From SIG307 sp964545045 (GTDB lineage Bacteria; Bacillota; Clostridia; Lachnospirales; Lachnospiraceae), in NCBI GenBank assembly GCA_964545045.1, contig CAZJEN010000018.1, positions 1 to 64,000 of the forward strand: 64,000 nt of DNA, given 5' to 3'. Below are positions 54,684 to 63,021 of the stretch, one piece after another. Numbering within the stretch: the first letter of the stretch is position 1; each line of letters opens with the position of its first letter. Position numbers and translations under genes: made by a program. Below the pieces are notes generated by a model. That model worked only from the letters and a program-made list of their open reading frames with translations. It was not told the origin of the DNA and did not search any database.

Positions 54684-55478
54684 TTACGACCCGCAGGACT
54701 TATAATTCCTTACTCCTGCGCACCAAACTCCATAGCAAATCGCCAGAAACACTAACACGCCTACCGGATACAACCCCAGTACCCATTTTGTACTTCTCCC
54801 CAGCAAATACTGCAACGGATAATATTGTACCAGAGTATAAGGAATCACGAAGGTACAAAACCGCAGCACACCTTTTCCGTACACATCAATGGGGTACTTG
54901 CCGTGTTCTTTTGCTCCGTAGGTCAATGCGTTTAGAATGGATGTATCCTCAATGGTAAAAAAGCAGAAGCTGGCCCCTAACATATACAGCCCGATAAACA
55001 ATAGTGTTCCCCCTGCAATCATAAGGAGCAAGATCACTACCGTCAAAAAGCTCCAACTCACCTGACTTTCTCTGATTCCGAGACAAAGGGTGATTGTTGC
55101 CGTGATCAGAGGACCTGTTCTTCCGATTTCAAATCGTGTCCCGATAATCTGCAAAATCGGACTGCAGGGACGAAGTAACATCCGGTCAAATTCACCGCTT
55201 TTGACAATTCCGGAGAATGTTTTAAATCCATTACCAACAAGCTCCGACAAGGTAAAGGACATATGTATCACAGAAAAACAAAGCAGCACATCTCCATAGG
55301 TATAGCCTTTGATTTCCGTCAGTCCGTCAAACAAAAAACGGATAGCAAGAAACTCGGTAAAGGCAATCATACACCGACCGAATATCATCAGTACAAAGGA
55401 AAATTTATACTCCATAATACTTCTGACACAAATGCCCGCATAGCGGATATACAAGGAAATACTTTTTCTTAGACTCAT
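54684..55478 (-). CDS. ABC-2 type exporter permease (DUF990-like), second subunit
   Basis: A 264-residue protein with six membrane segments. It fits the DUF990-type permease pairs that work with a single ATPase. FDRMLLRPCSPI and YPVDVYGKGV-type (here YPIDVYGKGVL) blocks are typical. The start MSLRKSISLY (55478) has GGGAGG; it begins four bases after the stop of its partner permease. Substrate unknown. Confidence 0.85.
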   Translation of the reverse strand: MSLRKSISLYIRYAGICVRSIMEYKFSFVLMIFGRCMIAFTEFLAIRFLFDGLTEIKGYTYGDVLLCFSVIHMSFTLSELVGNGFKTFSGIVKSGEFDRMLLRPCSPILQIIGTRFEIGRTGPLITATITLCLGIRESQVSWSFLTVVILLLMIAGGTLLFIGLYMLGASFCFFTIEDTSILNALTYGAKEHGKYPIDVYGKGVLRFCTFVIPYTLVQYYPLQYLLGRSTKWVLGLYPVGVLVFLAICYGVWCAGVRNYKSCGS

Positions 55479-55482
55479 CTCA

Positions 55483-56286
55483 TCAACCTCCCTGTACCAC
55501 GATTTTTCTCTCAACCTGCTTCCACACAAACAGGCCTGCTGCCACCAACACCACCAGCCAGAATACCTGCTTTGCCATTACCGGTCCCAGCTCCGCCACC
55601 GGCAGATCACCGCTGTATACGCGGAACGGAACATTCTGCATATAGGCAAATGGTAGCAGTTCCGTCACTTTGCGGAAGCTCTCCGGAAAGAAAGGAAGAG
55701 GAATTATATTTCCCATGAAAAAATCTGCGGAACCAAGCAGCACCATACGCCACCCTTGAGGAGAAATGGTGAAAAAGCAAAGCATATTCACAAACATACA
55801 AAGGGCCACCGCAACGCCCACAGCAAGCACTAACGTAACAAGGAACAGCACAAATGCCACCGAACTTACCGGCAGCCCCATCCGCAAGGTTCCCGGAAGC
55901 AAAAATGCACAAATGATAATCGGTACACACCGAAGCAAAGCCTCTGCGCCCCGTCCTCCCACAATACGAGAAAACCACATAGAATACACGGAAACAGGAC
56001 GGCACAGCTCGTAAGAAACGCCGCCGCTTTGGATCAAAGAAAAGATATCCTTATCTCCGGTCCAGGTCAGAAACAATGCCAAAAAAGCTTCTTTTAACCA
56101 TATGTAGGTTACAATTGCTTCGTAATCCATAGGAAGCGCTTCTCCCATAGCCTCCGCGATGGCCTTGTAGGCCAAACACTCCATGATGCCCCAAATCAGC
56201 TGGGTGGTCAGAGCTGTCACAGATGCCATCCGATACTGGACTCCCGTAGCAAAGCGAAGCTTGAAAAACAGAAAGTATTTTTTCAT
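55483..56286 (-). CDS. ABC-2 type exporter permease (DUF990-like), first subunit
   Basis: A 267-residue six-segment membrane protein, related in layout to the next gene. GGVSYELCRPVS and the closing LPFAYMQNVPFRVYSG block are characteristic of this permease pair. It follows the ATPase gene by nine bases and is followed by the second permease, a three-gene exporter operon. Confidence 0.85.
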   Translation of the reverse strand: MKKYFLFFKLRFATGVQYRMASVTALTTQLIWGIMECLAYKAIAEAMGEALPMDYEAIVTYIWLKEAFLALFLTWTGDKDIFSLIQSGGVSYELCRPVSVYSMWFSRIVGGRGAEALLRCVPIIICAFLLPGTLRMGLPVSSVAFVLFLVTLVLAVGVAVALCMFVNMLCFFTISPQGWRMVLLGSADFFMGNIIPLPFFPESFRKVTELLPFAYMQNVPFRVYSGDLPVAELGPVMAKQVFWLVVLVAAGLFVWKQVERKIVVQGG

Positions 56287-56295
56287 AACGCCCTC

Positions 56296-57177
56296 CTACA
56301 TAATATCCAGCTTTTTGTAGAGAGCTGCCATAACGTGGTCAAGGTTCAGACCGGACTGTGCCGCAGACTCCTCCGCCTCAACTGCCTTCCCGCCGTCGAC
56401 CTGCACGTTTTCCGACTCTGCCGCCACTTCTGAAACTCCAGCCGCTGTTCGCAAATCCTGCAAGCTGCCGTCCAGCAATATCTGCCCTTTGCCAATTAAA
56501 ATCACCCGCTCCGCAATGGCTTCGATATCCTGCATATCATGGGTGGTCAAAATGACTGTGGTTTTATGCTCCCGGTTCATCTTTTTGATAAAGTCCCGCA
56601 CCGCCAGCTTTGACACCGCATCCAGACCGATGGTCGGCTCGTCCAGAAACAAAATCTTTGGCTCATGAAGTAAGGATGCCGCCACCTCACAACGCATTCG
56701 TTGTCCTAAAGACAACTGTCTTGTGGGAGTTTTCAGAATTTCGGATAATTGCAAAAGTTCCGTCAATTCTTCCAGTTTTCGATTGTAATTTTCTTTGGAA
56801 ACAGAATAGATTTCCTTTAGAAGTTCAAAGGAATCTATGACCGGAATATCCCACCACAGCTGGGAACGCTGTCCGAATACCACGCCGATTTGTCTTACGT
56901 GCTCGGTGCGGTTCTTCCATGGAATCCGCCCGTCAACGCGACAGGTTCCGGAATCCGGGGTTAATATTCCGCTTAGAATTTTGATGGTGGAGCTCTTTCC
57001 GGCGCCGTTTGGTCCGATGTATCCGACCATTTCGCCTTCGCCGATGGTAAAGCTCACATCCTTTAGGGCATGAAGGACCTCATGCTCCCTGCGAAACAAA
57101 GACTTACAGGCTTCTGAAAAGCCTGCCTTTCGTTTTGCAACCTTGTACGACTTACATACATGTTCCATCGTAATCAT
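56296..57177 (-). CDS. ABC exporter ATPase of the DUF990-type operon
   Basis: A 293-residue ATP-binding subunit. Walker A GPNGAGKSST (about residue 56), Q-loop region FGQRSQLWWDIP, signature LSLGQRMRCE, Walker B ILFLDEPT and H-loop TTHDMQD are all present. The FGQRSQLWWD block is typical of this three-gene exporter family. An extra acidic tail (SEVAAESENVQVDGGKAVEAEES) is unusual. Start MITMEHVCKSYK (57177) has AGGAGG. The operon begins with a 200-base leader that contains a terminator. Confidence 0.9.
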   Translation of the reverse strand: MITMEHVCKSYKVAKRKAGFSEACKSLFRREHEVLHALKDVSFTIGEGEMVGYIGPNGAGKSSTIKILSGILTPDSGTCRVDGRIPWKNRTEHVRQIGVVFGQRSQLWWDIPVIDSFELLKEIYSVSKENYNRKLEELTELLQLSEILKTPTRQLSLGQRMRCEVAASLLHEPKILFLDEPTIGLDAVSKLAVRDFIKKMNREHKTTVILTTHDMQDIEAIAERVILIGKGQILLDGSLQDLRTAAGVSEVAAESENVQVDGGKAVEAEESAAQSGLNLDHVMAALYKKLDIM

Positions 57178-57286
57178 TGTTACTTCCTCCTGGTAGTTAT
57201 ACTTTGCGATGTCGATTGACATCATATCTTGCCAAGTCGGTCTGGTTTCTGCCGGATTTTGCCGGCAAATTACCGATGGTATTTAT

Positions 57287-57338
57287 CGTAAAAAAAGACA
57301 GTAGAACGTTCGCAAATGCTACGCGTAATACTGTCTTT
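57287..57338 (-). terminator. Leader terminator before the DUF990-type ABC operon
   Basis: AAAGACAGTA (57294-57303) pairs with TACTGTCTTT (57329-57338), followed by seven T on the minus strand. It lies between the promoter and the ATPase gene, so it acts either as an attenuator or as a partial stop. A short ORF (MYFIRYGFRV) precedes it but has no ribosome site. Confidence 0.75.
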
Positions 57339-57360
57339 CTATACTCTGAAACCATATCGT

Positions 57361-57419
57361 ATAAAATACATTTTATGAAGTTGGAGTTTTATAATAGCAT
57401 ACCTGTCAGATAATGTCAA
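57361..57419 (-). promoter_or_regulatory. Promoter and palindrome of the DUF990-type ABC operon
   Basis: On the minus strand TTGACA (57419-57414), 17 bases, TATTAT (57396-57391). A near-perfect palindrome ATAAAATACATTTTAT (57361-57376) lies just after the start point, a likely operator for an unknown regulator. The stretch 57420-57519 toward the next operon holds nothing I recognise. Confidence 0.7.
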
Positions 57420-57519
57420 CCGCCATTTTCTGAAATTCCGAACCTTTCTTATTGTTTCTCCAACTTCCGTTTAAATACATTCCAATCGTCCCAAACACCG
57501 GCGTATGTCATCCGGATTC

Positions 57520-58197
57520 TTAGAATTCCTTCTTCTTCATTATCTTGTTCGCAATCAAATAGGAGCAGAATAACACCAACACTGTCAGCACAAGCAAGCC
57601 GCCGATCAGAATACCGTTTAACACTACTTCCGATTCAATTCCACCAAAAAACTTTGTCAAGCCGCCTACCAAATCGATATGAAGTACTTCTGTCAAAAAC
57701 TTAAATCCTGCAATACCTACAAACGCAACACCAATCATAGCTCCGGTTACAATCATCCGGCCTTTTTCCGCACCGAATTTGAAGTCAAGAGGAATGGCCA
57801 CCGCTAACATCAGACCCACCACCAGCATCATTCCCATAATACCGGAAGCAGCATCGCCAAAACTGAAGGTTACTTTTTTTACAACGTTTTCCACATAATT
57901 GAGCACCATTGCAATCACGGCCGCCGTCAAAATATCCAAAAACGCAAACAAATATTTTTCCTTCACATAGGTCTTTCTGTTTGCCGGCAAAGAAAGCAAG
58001 AACAACATACCGCCGTTCATTTCATCATAACTGATTGTCGTCAGTGTAAGTGTGGATAAAATCAACATTACATAATTTCCCGCAAAACCGATATCATCCG
58101 AACCGAAAGCCAAAAACACGGCTAATAATAACACCACAATCAAAAACTTCTTCTGCTTAGCCAATACCCTAAAATCCTTTATCAATAATCCCTTCAT
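57520..58197 (-). CDS. ABC-2 type membrane permease of the YtrA-type operon
   Basis: A 225-residue protein with about six membrane segments (KFLIVVLLLAVFLAFG, YVMLILSTLTLTTISYDE, ...). The N-terminus MKGLLIKDFRVLAKQKK and FLLSLPANRKTYVKEKY are typical of the ABC2_membrane_5-like permeases that accompany GntR/YtrA regulators. It follows its ATPase by one base. A role in export of peptides or cell-wall-active compounds is inferred from the operon type. Confidence 0.82.
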   Translation of the reverse strand: MKGLLIKDFRVLAKQKKFLIVVLLLAVFLAFGSDDIGFAGNYVMLILSTLTLTTISYDEMNGGMLFLLSLPANRKTYVKEKYLFAFLDILTAAVIAMVLNYVENVVKKVTFSFGDAASGIMGMMLVVGLMLAVAIPLDFKFGAEKGRMIVTGAMIGVAFVGIAGFKFLTEVLHIDLVGGLTKFFGGIESEVVLNGILIGGLLVLTVLVLFCSYLIANKIMKKKEF

Positions 58198-58198
58198 A

Positions 58199-59050
58199 TT
58201 ACTTTCTTCCTCCCTTTCCCAACATCATAATCAGGTCATCAATATTACCTTTCTCAATGGCAATCTGCGGATAATTCTCCTGATAGAAATCCTTCCGGTT
58301 CGTTAGGCAGAGATATCCGAACTTTTCTTGCCTCGTTGCCAAAATATAGTCCTTGTCCAGTATCTCATACTGCTCCTCGGTTACCTTTAACACGCCGTAC
58401 TCCGAAAGCAACACATCCGTCTCCTCGTGAAGCACAATCTGCCCATCGGCAATCATGTAAATATCATCGCAAAGGCCCTCCAGGTCCGTCGCAATGTGGG
58501 AGCTGATGAGGATTGCATTTTCCTCATTGTCCATGTACTCCCTAAGCATATCGAGAAGCTCGGTACGCATTACCACGTCCAGTCCCGCCGTCGGCTCATC
58601 CAAAATCAACAGTCTCGCGTCGTGGGTCATTGCCATAATGATCTTGAACTTTGCCTTCATACCGGTGGAAAACTCCTTCATCGGCTTGTCCATCGGAATG
58701 TCATACTGCTTACACTTTTCAAGATAATCCCGCTCCGAAAAGTTCTTGTACATTGCCTTCAAAATCGGCAGCATATCCTTTGCGGTAAACAGTTCGCAGG
58801 CATTGGCCTCCGCCAGCACCACGCCCAACTGTTCCTTATCCTCCGGCGTAATCTCGGAAAGCTTCTTTCCGAACATCTCGATGCTGCCGCTGTCCGGATA
58901 AACCAGACCCAATACAGACTTAAAGGTGGTACTCTTTCCGGCACCGTTTCTGCCGATTAATCCGGTCACCTGACCTTTTTTGATTTCCATGGAACAATCC
59001 AATTCAAAGGAATCATACTTTTTCTTTACATTACTAAGCTTTAATAACAT
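58199..59050 (-). CDS. ABC transporter ATPase of the YtrA-type operon
   Basis: A 283-residue ATPase: Walker A GRNGAGKSTT (about residue 33), signature FSTGMKAK, Walker B LLILDEPTAGLD and H-loop SSHIATD. The FSTGMK form of the signature is typical of YtrB/BcrA-like exporters. It lies 30 bases after the GntR regulator. Confidence 0.9.
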   Translation of the reverse strand: MLLKLSNVKKKYDSFELDCSMEIKKGQVTGLIGRNGAGKSTTFKSVLGLVYPDSGSIEMFGKKLSEITPEDKEQLGVVLAEANACELFTAKDMLPILKAMYKNFSERDYLEKCKQYDIPMDKPMKEFSTGMKAKFKIIMAMTHDARLLILDEPTAGLDVVMRTELLDMLREYMDNEENAILISSHIATDLEGLCDDIYMIADGQIVLHEETDVLLSEYGVLKVTEEQYEILDKDYILATRQEKFGYLCLTNRKDFYQENYPQIAIEKGNIDDLIMMLGKGGRK

Positions 59051-59080
59051 TTCTATCCCTCCAATTTTACCTATAACCTA

Positions 59081-59455
59081 CTAAAAATCGCCTAACACAA
59101 CCTGAAACAGCTCTTGCGTATCCTCTGCAGACATCCCGCATTCTCTCGCCTTGCGGATTCCCTGTTCAAAGAGCTTTTCCACTTCCTTCTGTTTTTCCTC
59201 CATGGCAAGGTTCGGGTTCATATTCGCCACAAAGCTTCCTTTGCCGTGAACGGTGACGATATAACCCTCCTGTTCCATGGCATCGTACGCCTTCTTTACT
59301 GTAAGAGCACTGATACGCAAATCCTTGGACAGTGTTCTTACCGACGGAAGCATGGTGTCCGGCTTGAGCTGGCCGGTCATTATCTTCTCTTTCATCTGTG
59401 ACACGATCTGCTCATAAATCGGTGTCATAGACGAATTGTTAATTATAATATTCAT
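59081..59455 (-). CDS. GntR-family regulator (YtrA subfamily)
   Basis: A 124-residue protein: a GntR winged helix (about residues 10-78; TPIYEQIVSQMKEKIMTGQL, LPSVRTLSKDLRISALTVKKAYDAME) and a short helical tail for dimer formation, which is the YtrA layout. It leads an ATPase-permease operon and should repress it through the inverted repeat in its own promoter (59478-59526). AGGAGG lies 11 bases before the ATG. Confidence 0.92.
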   Translation of the reverse strand: MNIIINNSSMTPIYEQIVSQMKEKIMTGQLKPDTMLPSVRTLSKDLRISALTVKKAYDAMEQEGYIVTVHGKGSFVANMNPNLAMEEKQKEVEKLFEQGIRKARECGMSAEDTQELFQVVLGDF

Positions 59456-59477
59456 AGGTGATCATCCTCCTGACATC

Positions 59478-59526
59478 AAACAGTATATAACAGTTTATAA
59501 CTGTTGTCAAGTGTTATATACTGTTT
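59478..59526 (-). promoter_or_regulatory. YtrA-type operator over a consensus promoter
   Basis: AAACAGTATATAACA (59478-59492) and TGTTATATACTGTTT (59512-59526) are perfect 15-base inverted repeats. They overlap the promoter TTGACA (59510-59505), 17 bases, TATACT (59487-59482) on the minus strand. An inner AACAGTTTATAACTGTT palindrome (59490-59506) fills the spacer. Confidence 0.85.
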
Positions 59527-59583
59527 ATTTTAAATTTTTTTATTTTATCTCTCGTTCTATAGGAAATGCGCAATTTCCTCGTA

Positions 59584-59624
59584 AAAACAAAAGGCTCCGG
59601 TATCCTGTGACACCAAAGCCTTTT
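59584..59624 (-). terminator. Terminator after the carbohydrate-binding lipoprotein
   Basis: AAAAGGCT (59589-59596) pairs with AGCCTTTT (59617-59624), with further pairs inside; T-rich on the minus strand. Confidence 0.75.
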
Positions 59625-59646
59625 CGTGGATTCATTTCTTCTCTTA

Positions 59647-60639
59647 TTACTTAATTTTTGTAACCGTTCCACCGTTCATCTCTGTTGCATTTCCCGACTG
59701 GATACCGTCTTCTCCGGCACTCAAAGCTAACGTACCTCCGTTGATGATGACGCGGTTCTCTGCCTGAACATCGTCAGAATCACCGATCAGCGTAAGCGTA
59801 CCGCCGTCAATGATCACATTACCCAGCGTCGGGTCTACATCATTGCTGGACTTGATTGCATCGGATTCGGAGCGTACGGTAATGGTTCCGCCGGTAATCT
59901 GCAATAAATCCCTGCCGGTAATACCATCGTCCACCGCATCCACTTCAACGATACCTCCGTTAATGTAAAGGGAATCCTTACCCTTGATGGCATCGCCGTA
60001 ATTGGCAACAACCTTTAACTTACCTTCACCTTCAATGACCAAATCATGCTTTGCAAAGAAGGTAGCGTCCGGCTCGTCCTCCTCCGGCTCAAATACATAG
60101 TTTGCTCCGTCAGTGAACACATTCTCCGTCCCCTTTGCCAACGTTACAGTCACCTTTGCAGCCTTCTTACTGTAGAAAGCGGCACTATCTGTATTATGTA
60201 CCTTCACGCCGTTTAAAATCAAGTGAACTTCGCTTTCGTTATCCACATTTACATAAATGTAGCCATCAGACAAGGTACCGCTGATTTCGTAAGTACCGGC
60301 TTCTTCGATTTTCAGACGGTCTGCTCTTACATCACAGCCGGCACCGTCCACCGTAATGCCGGAATCACTCAGAACCACGGTAGTCACTCCGCCGGTCTTG
60401 TCACCACTTTCCGTCACGTCTGCAACGTCGTTCTTATCCTCGGTGGCCTCGTTATTATTGGCAGATTCCTCATCCGGCTTCTCCTGCGCATCTCCGCCCT
60501 GATTTGCGGCATCTCCCGGGGTCTGCTCGCCTACCACATTATCATTCTGCGGTTGCTCGTCCTGCGTACCGCAAGCTGCAACACCCAGCACTAACATTGC
60601 CAACAAAATTGCGGTAGCTTTTCTCGTATATCTTCTCAT
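59647..60639 (-). CDS. Carbohydrate-binding beta-helix lipoprotein (Cthe_2159-like)
   Basis: A 330-residue exported lipoprotein: signal peptide with lipobox VAAC, an Asn/Glu/Asp-rich linker to about residue 85, then a right-handed beta-helix with repeated GGTxTI/xxxDDGI turns (VDDGITGRDLLQITGGTITV, SDAIKSSNDVDP, GEDGIQSG). This matches the Cthe_2159 family, which binds polygalacturonic acid and calcium. It may hold pectin at the cell surface. Function here is inferred from the family. Confidence 0.82.
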   Translation of the reverse strand: MRRYTRKATAILLAMLVLGVAACGTQDEQPQNDNVVGEQTPGDAANQGGDAQEKPDEESANNNEATEDKNDVADVTESGDKTGGVTTVVLSDSGITVDGAGCDVRADRLKIEEAGTYEISGTLSDGYIYVNVDNESEVHLILNGVKVHNTDSAAFYSKKAAKVTVTLAKGTENVFTDGANYVFEPEEDEPDATFFAKHDLVIEGEGKLKVVANYGDAIKGKDSLYINGGIVEVDAVDDGITGRDLLQITGGTITVRSESDAIKSSNDVDPTLGNVIIDGGTLTLIGDSDDVQAENRVIINGGTLALSAGEDGIQSGNATEMNGGTVTKIK

Positions 60640-60713
60640 GATTTGTCTCCTTTTACAAATTTTGTCTTATACTAATCATATACTTTATTTGTGACTTTTC
60701 TATGACGAAATAC

Positions 60714-61418
60714 TTAATTTTCCAACGTCCACCCATGGTCTCCGTGGTACACCATCAGCTTCGTCATACCACCGTCGATACAAATATTCTCTCCCGTGAT
60801 AAATCCAGCCTTCTCCGAAGCGAGAAATAGTACCATATTGGCAATATCCATAGGATGTCCCACTCTGCCAGCCGGCTGCTGCACCGCATCCGGGCCTGAA
60901 AACTCACTTCCTGTCGTATCAATCCATCCCGGTGATATTGAGTTTACCCGGACCTTACCGGAAAGGCTCACCGCCAAAGCGTGAGTCAGCGCCGCAATCC
61001 CCCCCTTTGCCGCCGTATAACTCTCAGTCTGGGGCTGGCTCATACGGTCCCTGGACGAAGAAATGTTAATCACGGATGCCCCTTCCGTAAAAAACGGTGC
61101 AAAAAGCTTTGTCAAATAAAACGGCGCGGTCACGCCTACTGCCAAGGCATATTCAAATTCCTCATAACTGCATTCATCAATGCCTCTCATAATCGGAAGT
61201 GCATTGTTGACCAGCACATCCACCCGACCGTACCTTTCTGTTACCTCTTTTGCAAAGTTCTCCAGCACTGCCTTATCCGCAATATCTCCCACAAAATGCT
61301 CTCCCGGTGCTTTATCAATGACACAGACCGTCGCTCCGGCCTTCCTAAACTCCTCCGTGATACATTTCCCGATACCGTTGGCGCCACCGGTGACGACGAT
61401 GATTTTATTTTTGAACAT
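60714..61418 (-). CDS. Short-chain dehydrogenase/reductase
   Basis: A 234-residue NAD(P)-dependent oxidoreductase of the classical SDR fold: cofactor loop TGGANGIG (residues 10-17), NNA motif (VLVNNALP), catalytic Ser in INISSSRD, YxxxK as YTAAK, and SPGW. The substrate is not evident. The ATG at 61418 is nine bases after GGAGG. Confidence 0.9.
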   Translation of the reverse strand: MFKNKIIVVTGGANGIGKCITEEFRKAGATVCVIDKAPGEHFVGDIADKAVLENFAKEVTERYGRVDVLVNNALPIMRGIDECSYEEFEYALAVGVTAPFYLTKLFAPFFTEGASVINISSSRDRMSQPQTESYTAAKGGIAALTHALAVSLSGKVRVNSISPGWIDTTGSEFSGPDAVQQPAGRVGHPMDIANMVLFLASEKAGFITGENICIDGGMTKLMVYHGDHGWTLEN

Positions 61419-61532
61419 CAATATATGCCTCCACTAATTTAAGTTTCCCTTTCAACTAAAAGTATAACACACTCTCACTCAGCCCGCACCTAAAATTTTC
61501 TCGCTCTTTCAGACGCATCATCATCTGACTTG

Positions 61533-61561
61533 TTGTATTTCCCGTCGAAATAAGATACAAT
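61533..61561 (+). promoter_or_regulatory. Promoter of the D-Ala-D-Ala carboxypeptidase gene
   Basis: TTGTAT (61533-61538), 17 bases, TACAAT (61556-61561), about 36 bases before the ATG. Confidence 0.55.
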
Positions 61562-61597
61562 AAAATTATCAATACAAACGAAACGGAGATTCCCTTT

Positions 61598-62785
61598 ATG
61601 AAAAAACATAGATATTTCCTATCCGGCCTTATTCTTCCGGCACTGATTTGTTTTGTAAGTATCGTCCCTGCCGCATGTTCGCAACTGACAAACAGTCCTT
61701 CTCCGACGGTTACCGCGTCTCCGGAACCGACAGTTACAGCCACATTGACTCCTACGGCAACTCCGGAACCTACCGCCACACCGATTCCTACACCAACCGT
61801 AACACCGGAACCTACTGCCACACCGGTTCCGACGCCGACCGCAACTCCGGAGCCGACCGCCACACCTATTCCGGTGCCTACCGCAACAGCCGCACCGACA
61901 TCTCCCCCAGTTCCGACGGCAACTGCCACGCCGCTTCCTACAAAAAAACCTACACCAACGCCGGCAATTTACGCGGCAAACGGCGTTACCGACAACCTTC
62001 CAAAATTTTCGGGGTATTCCTATGTGATTGCAGATGCAGAAACAGAAGAAACACTGCTTTCCTATAACGGCGAGAAGTTTATTTATCCTGCAAGTACCAT
62101 CAAGCTGCTGACCGCAATGACTGCCCTTGACCATGCCGCCCCTGCCCTTCTTCTTACGACCAAACAGTCGATTTTGGACGGTGTGGACTGGGATGTCTGG
62201 GTGATGGATGTACCGGCGGATACCACCTACTCTCTGGAGGTGTGGATGAACCTTCTCCTGATTCAATCCTACGGAGATGTGGCGGATACCGTTGCGGACG
62301 GAGTGGGCGGCTCCATTGATACCTTTGTTTCCTGGATGAATGAGAAAATAGAAGCCATGGGGCTTGAAAATACTTCTGCCGATAATCCCATCGGTCTGGA
62401 TATCAGCAATTACTACAACGAGACCTACAGTACGGCAAACGACATGATGAAAATTACCTTGGAAGCGCTAAACTACCCACTGATTCAGGAGATTATGCAA
62501 AAGGCGGAATATGTCGTTCCGGCCAGCGGTATCGTAGAAGAACATACGATTGAGAATTCGAATCAACTGCAATCAAAACCGGATACCTACCACAGCGACC
62601 TCTTTACAACGCTGGGCGGCAAAACCGGTTCCACGGACGATGCCGGCAAATGCCTGTCCGTCATCGTAAAATCCAATCAAACCGAACACCGCTATGCATG
62701 CGTATACTACGGGGCGCCGAATTCCAAAACCATGTATCCGGAGATTATAGAGTTGCTGGAATATGTAATAGAAAGTTACGAGTAA
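61598..62785 (+). CDS. D-alanyl-D-alanine carboxypeptidase-like lipoprotein (peptidase S11)
   Basis: A 395-residue exported lipoprotein. Lipobox VPAACS, then a Thr/Pro-rich linker (about residues 33-125), then an S11 penicillin-binding domain. The SxxK motif is ASTIK (Ser near 166) and the KTG motif GGKTGSTDDAG (near 342). The usual SxN motif reads SYG-D (near 222), so the Asn is replaced, which is odd and may change activity. It would trim cell-wall pentapeptides. GGAG precedes the ATG. Confidence 0.85.
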   Translation: MKKHRYFLSGLILPALICFVSIVPAACSQLTNSPSPTVTASPEPTVTATLTPTATPEPTATPIPTPTVTPEPTATPVPTPTATPEPTATPIPVPTATAAPTSPPVPTATATPLPTKKPTPTPAIYAANGVTDNLPKFSGYSYVIADAETEETLLSYNGEKFIYPASTIKLLTAMTALDHAAPALLLTTKQSILDGVDWDVWVMDVPADTTYSLEVWMNLLLIQSYGDVADTVADGVGGSIDTFVSWMNEKIEAMGLENTSADNPIGLDISNYYNETYSTANDMMKITLEALNYPLIQEIMQKAEYVVPASGIVEEHTIENSNQLQSKPDTYHSDLFTTLGGKTGSTDDAGKCLSVIVKSNQTEHRYACVYYGAPNSKTMYPEIIELLEYVIESYE

Positions 62786-62790
62786 AACAA

Positions 62791-62827
62791 AGAAGTCCGT
62801 GAGGATAAATCCTCCGGACTTCTCGTT
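62791..62827 (+). terminator. Terminator after the carboxypeptidase gene
   Basis: AGAAGTCCG-t-GAGGAT pairs with ATCCTC-CGGACTTCT around a two-base loop, followed by CGTTTTC. Confidence 0.85.
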
Positions 62828-62848
62828 TTCTTGCAATTCGCAAGTAAT

Positions 62849-63021
62849 ATTATCTCTTGGAGAACTGTCCATGCGTTAAGAAAACGGTCCGGTGGACCGT
62901 TTTTAGCGTGGAGATTCCGAGCCACGCTCGGAACTGACCTCGGGAACCGAGGTCATCGGAACAAAAAAATCCCCCCACAAAGTGGAGGGATTTTGTGTTC
63001 CGATTATCTCTTGGAGAACTG
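62849..63021. repeat. 19-bp duplication of the rpsI end flanking a hairpin-rich block
   Basis: ATTATCTCTTGGAGAACTG occurs at 62849-62867 and 63003-63021; the second copy is the last codons and stop of rpsI. The 135 bases between hold three hairpins (AAACGGTCC/GGACCGTTT; TTCCGAGC/GCTCGGAA; GACCTCGG/CCGAGGTC) and the rpsI terminator. Confidence 0.75.
62963..62994 (-). terminator. Terminator after rpsI
   Basis: AATCCC and CCAC pair with GTGG and GGGATT around an AAA loop; on the minus strand a run of seven T follows. Confidence 0.85.

Noticed and set aside
57349..57380. Leader peptide MYFIRYGFRV before the ABC operon terminator
   Set aside because: No ribosome site and no codon run that would give a stalling signal.
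61456..61929. Minus-strand Gly/Val-rich ORF opposite the carboxypeptidase
   Set aside because: Also a mirror of a TP-rich linker, without a start context.
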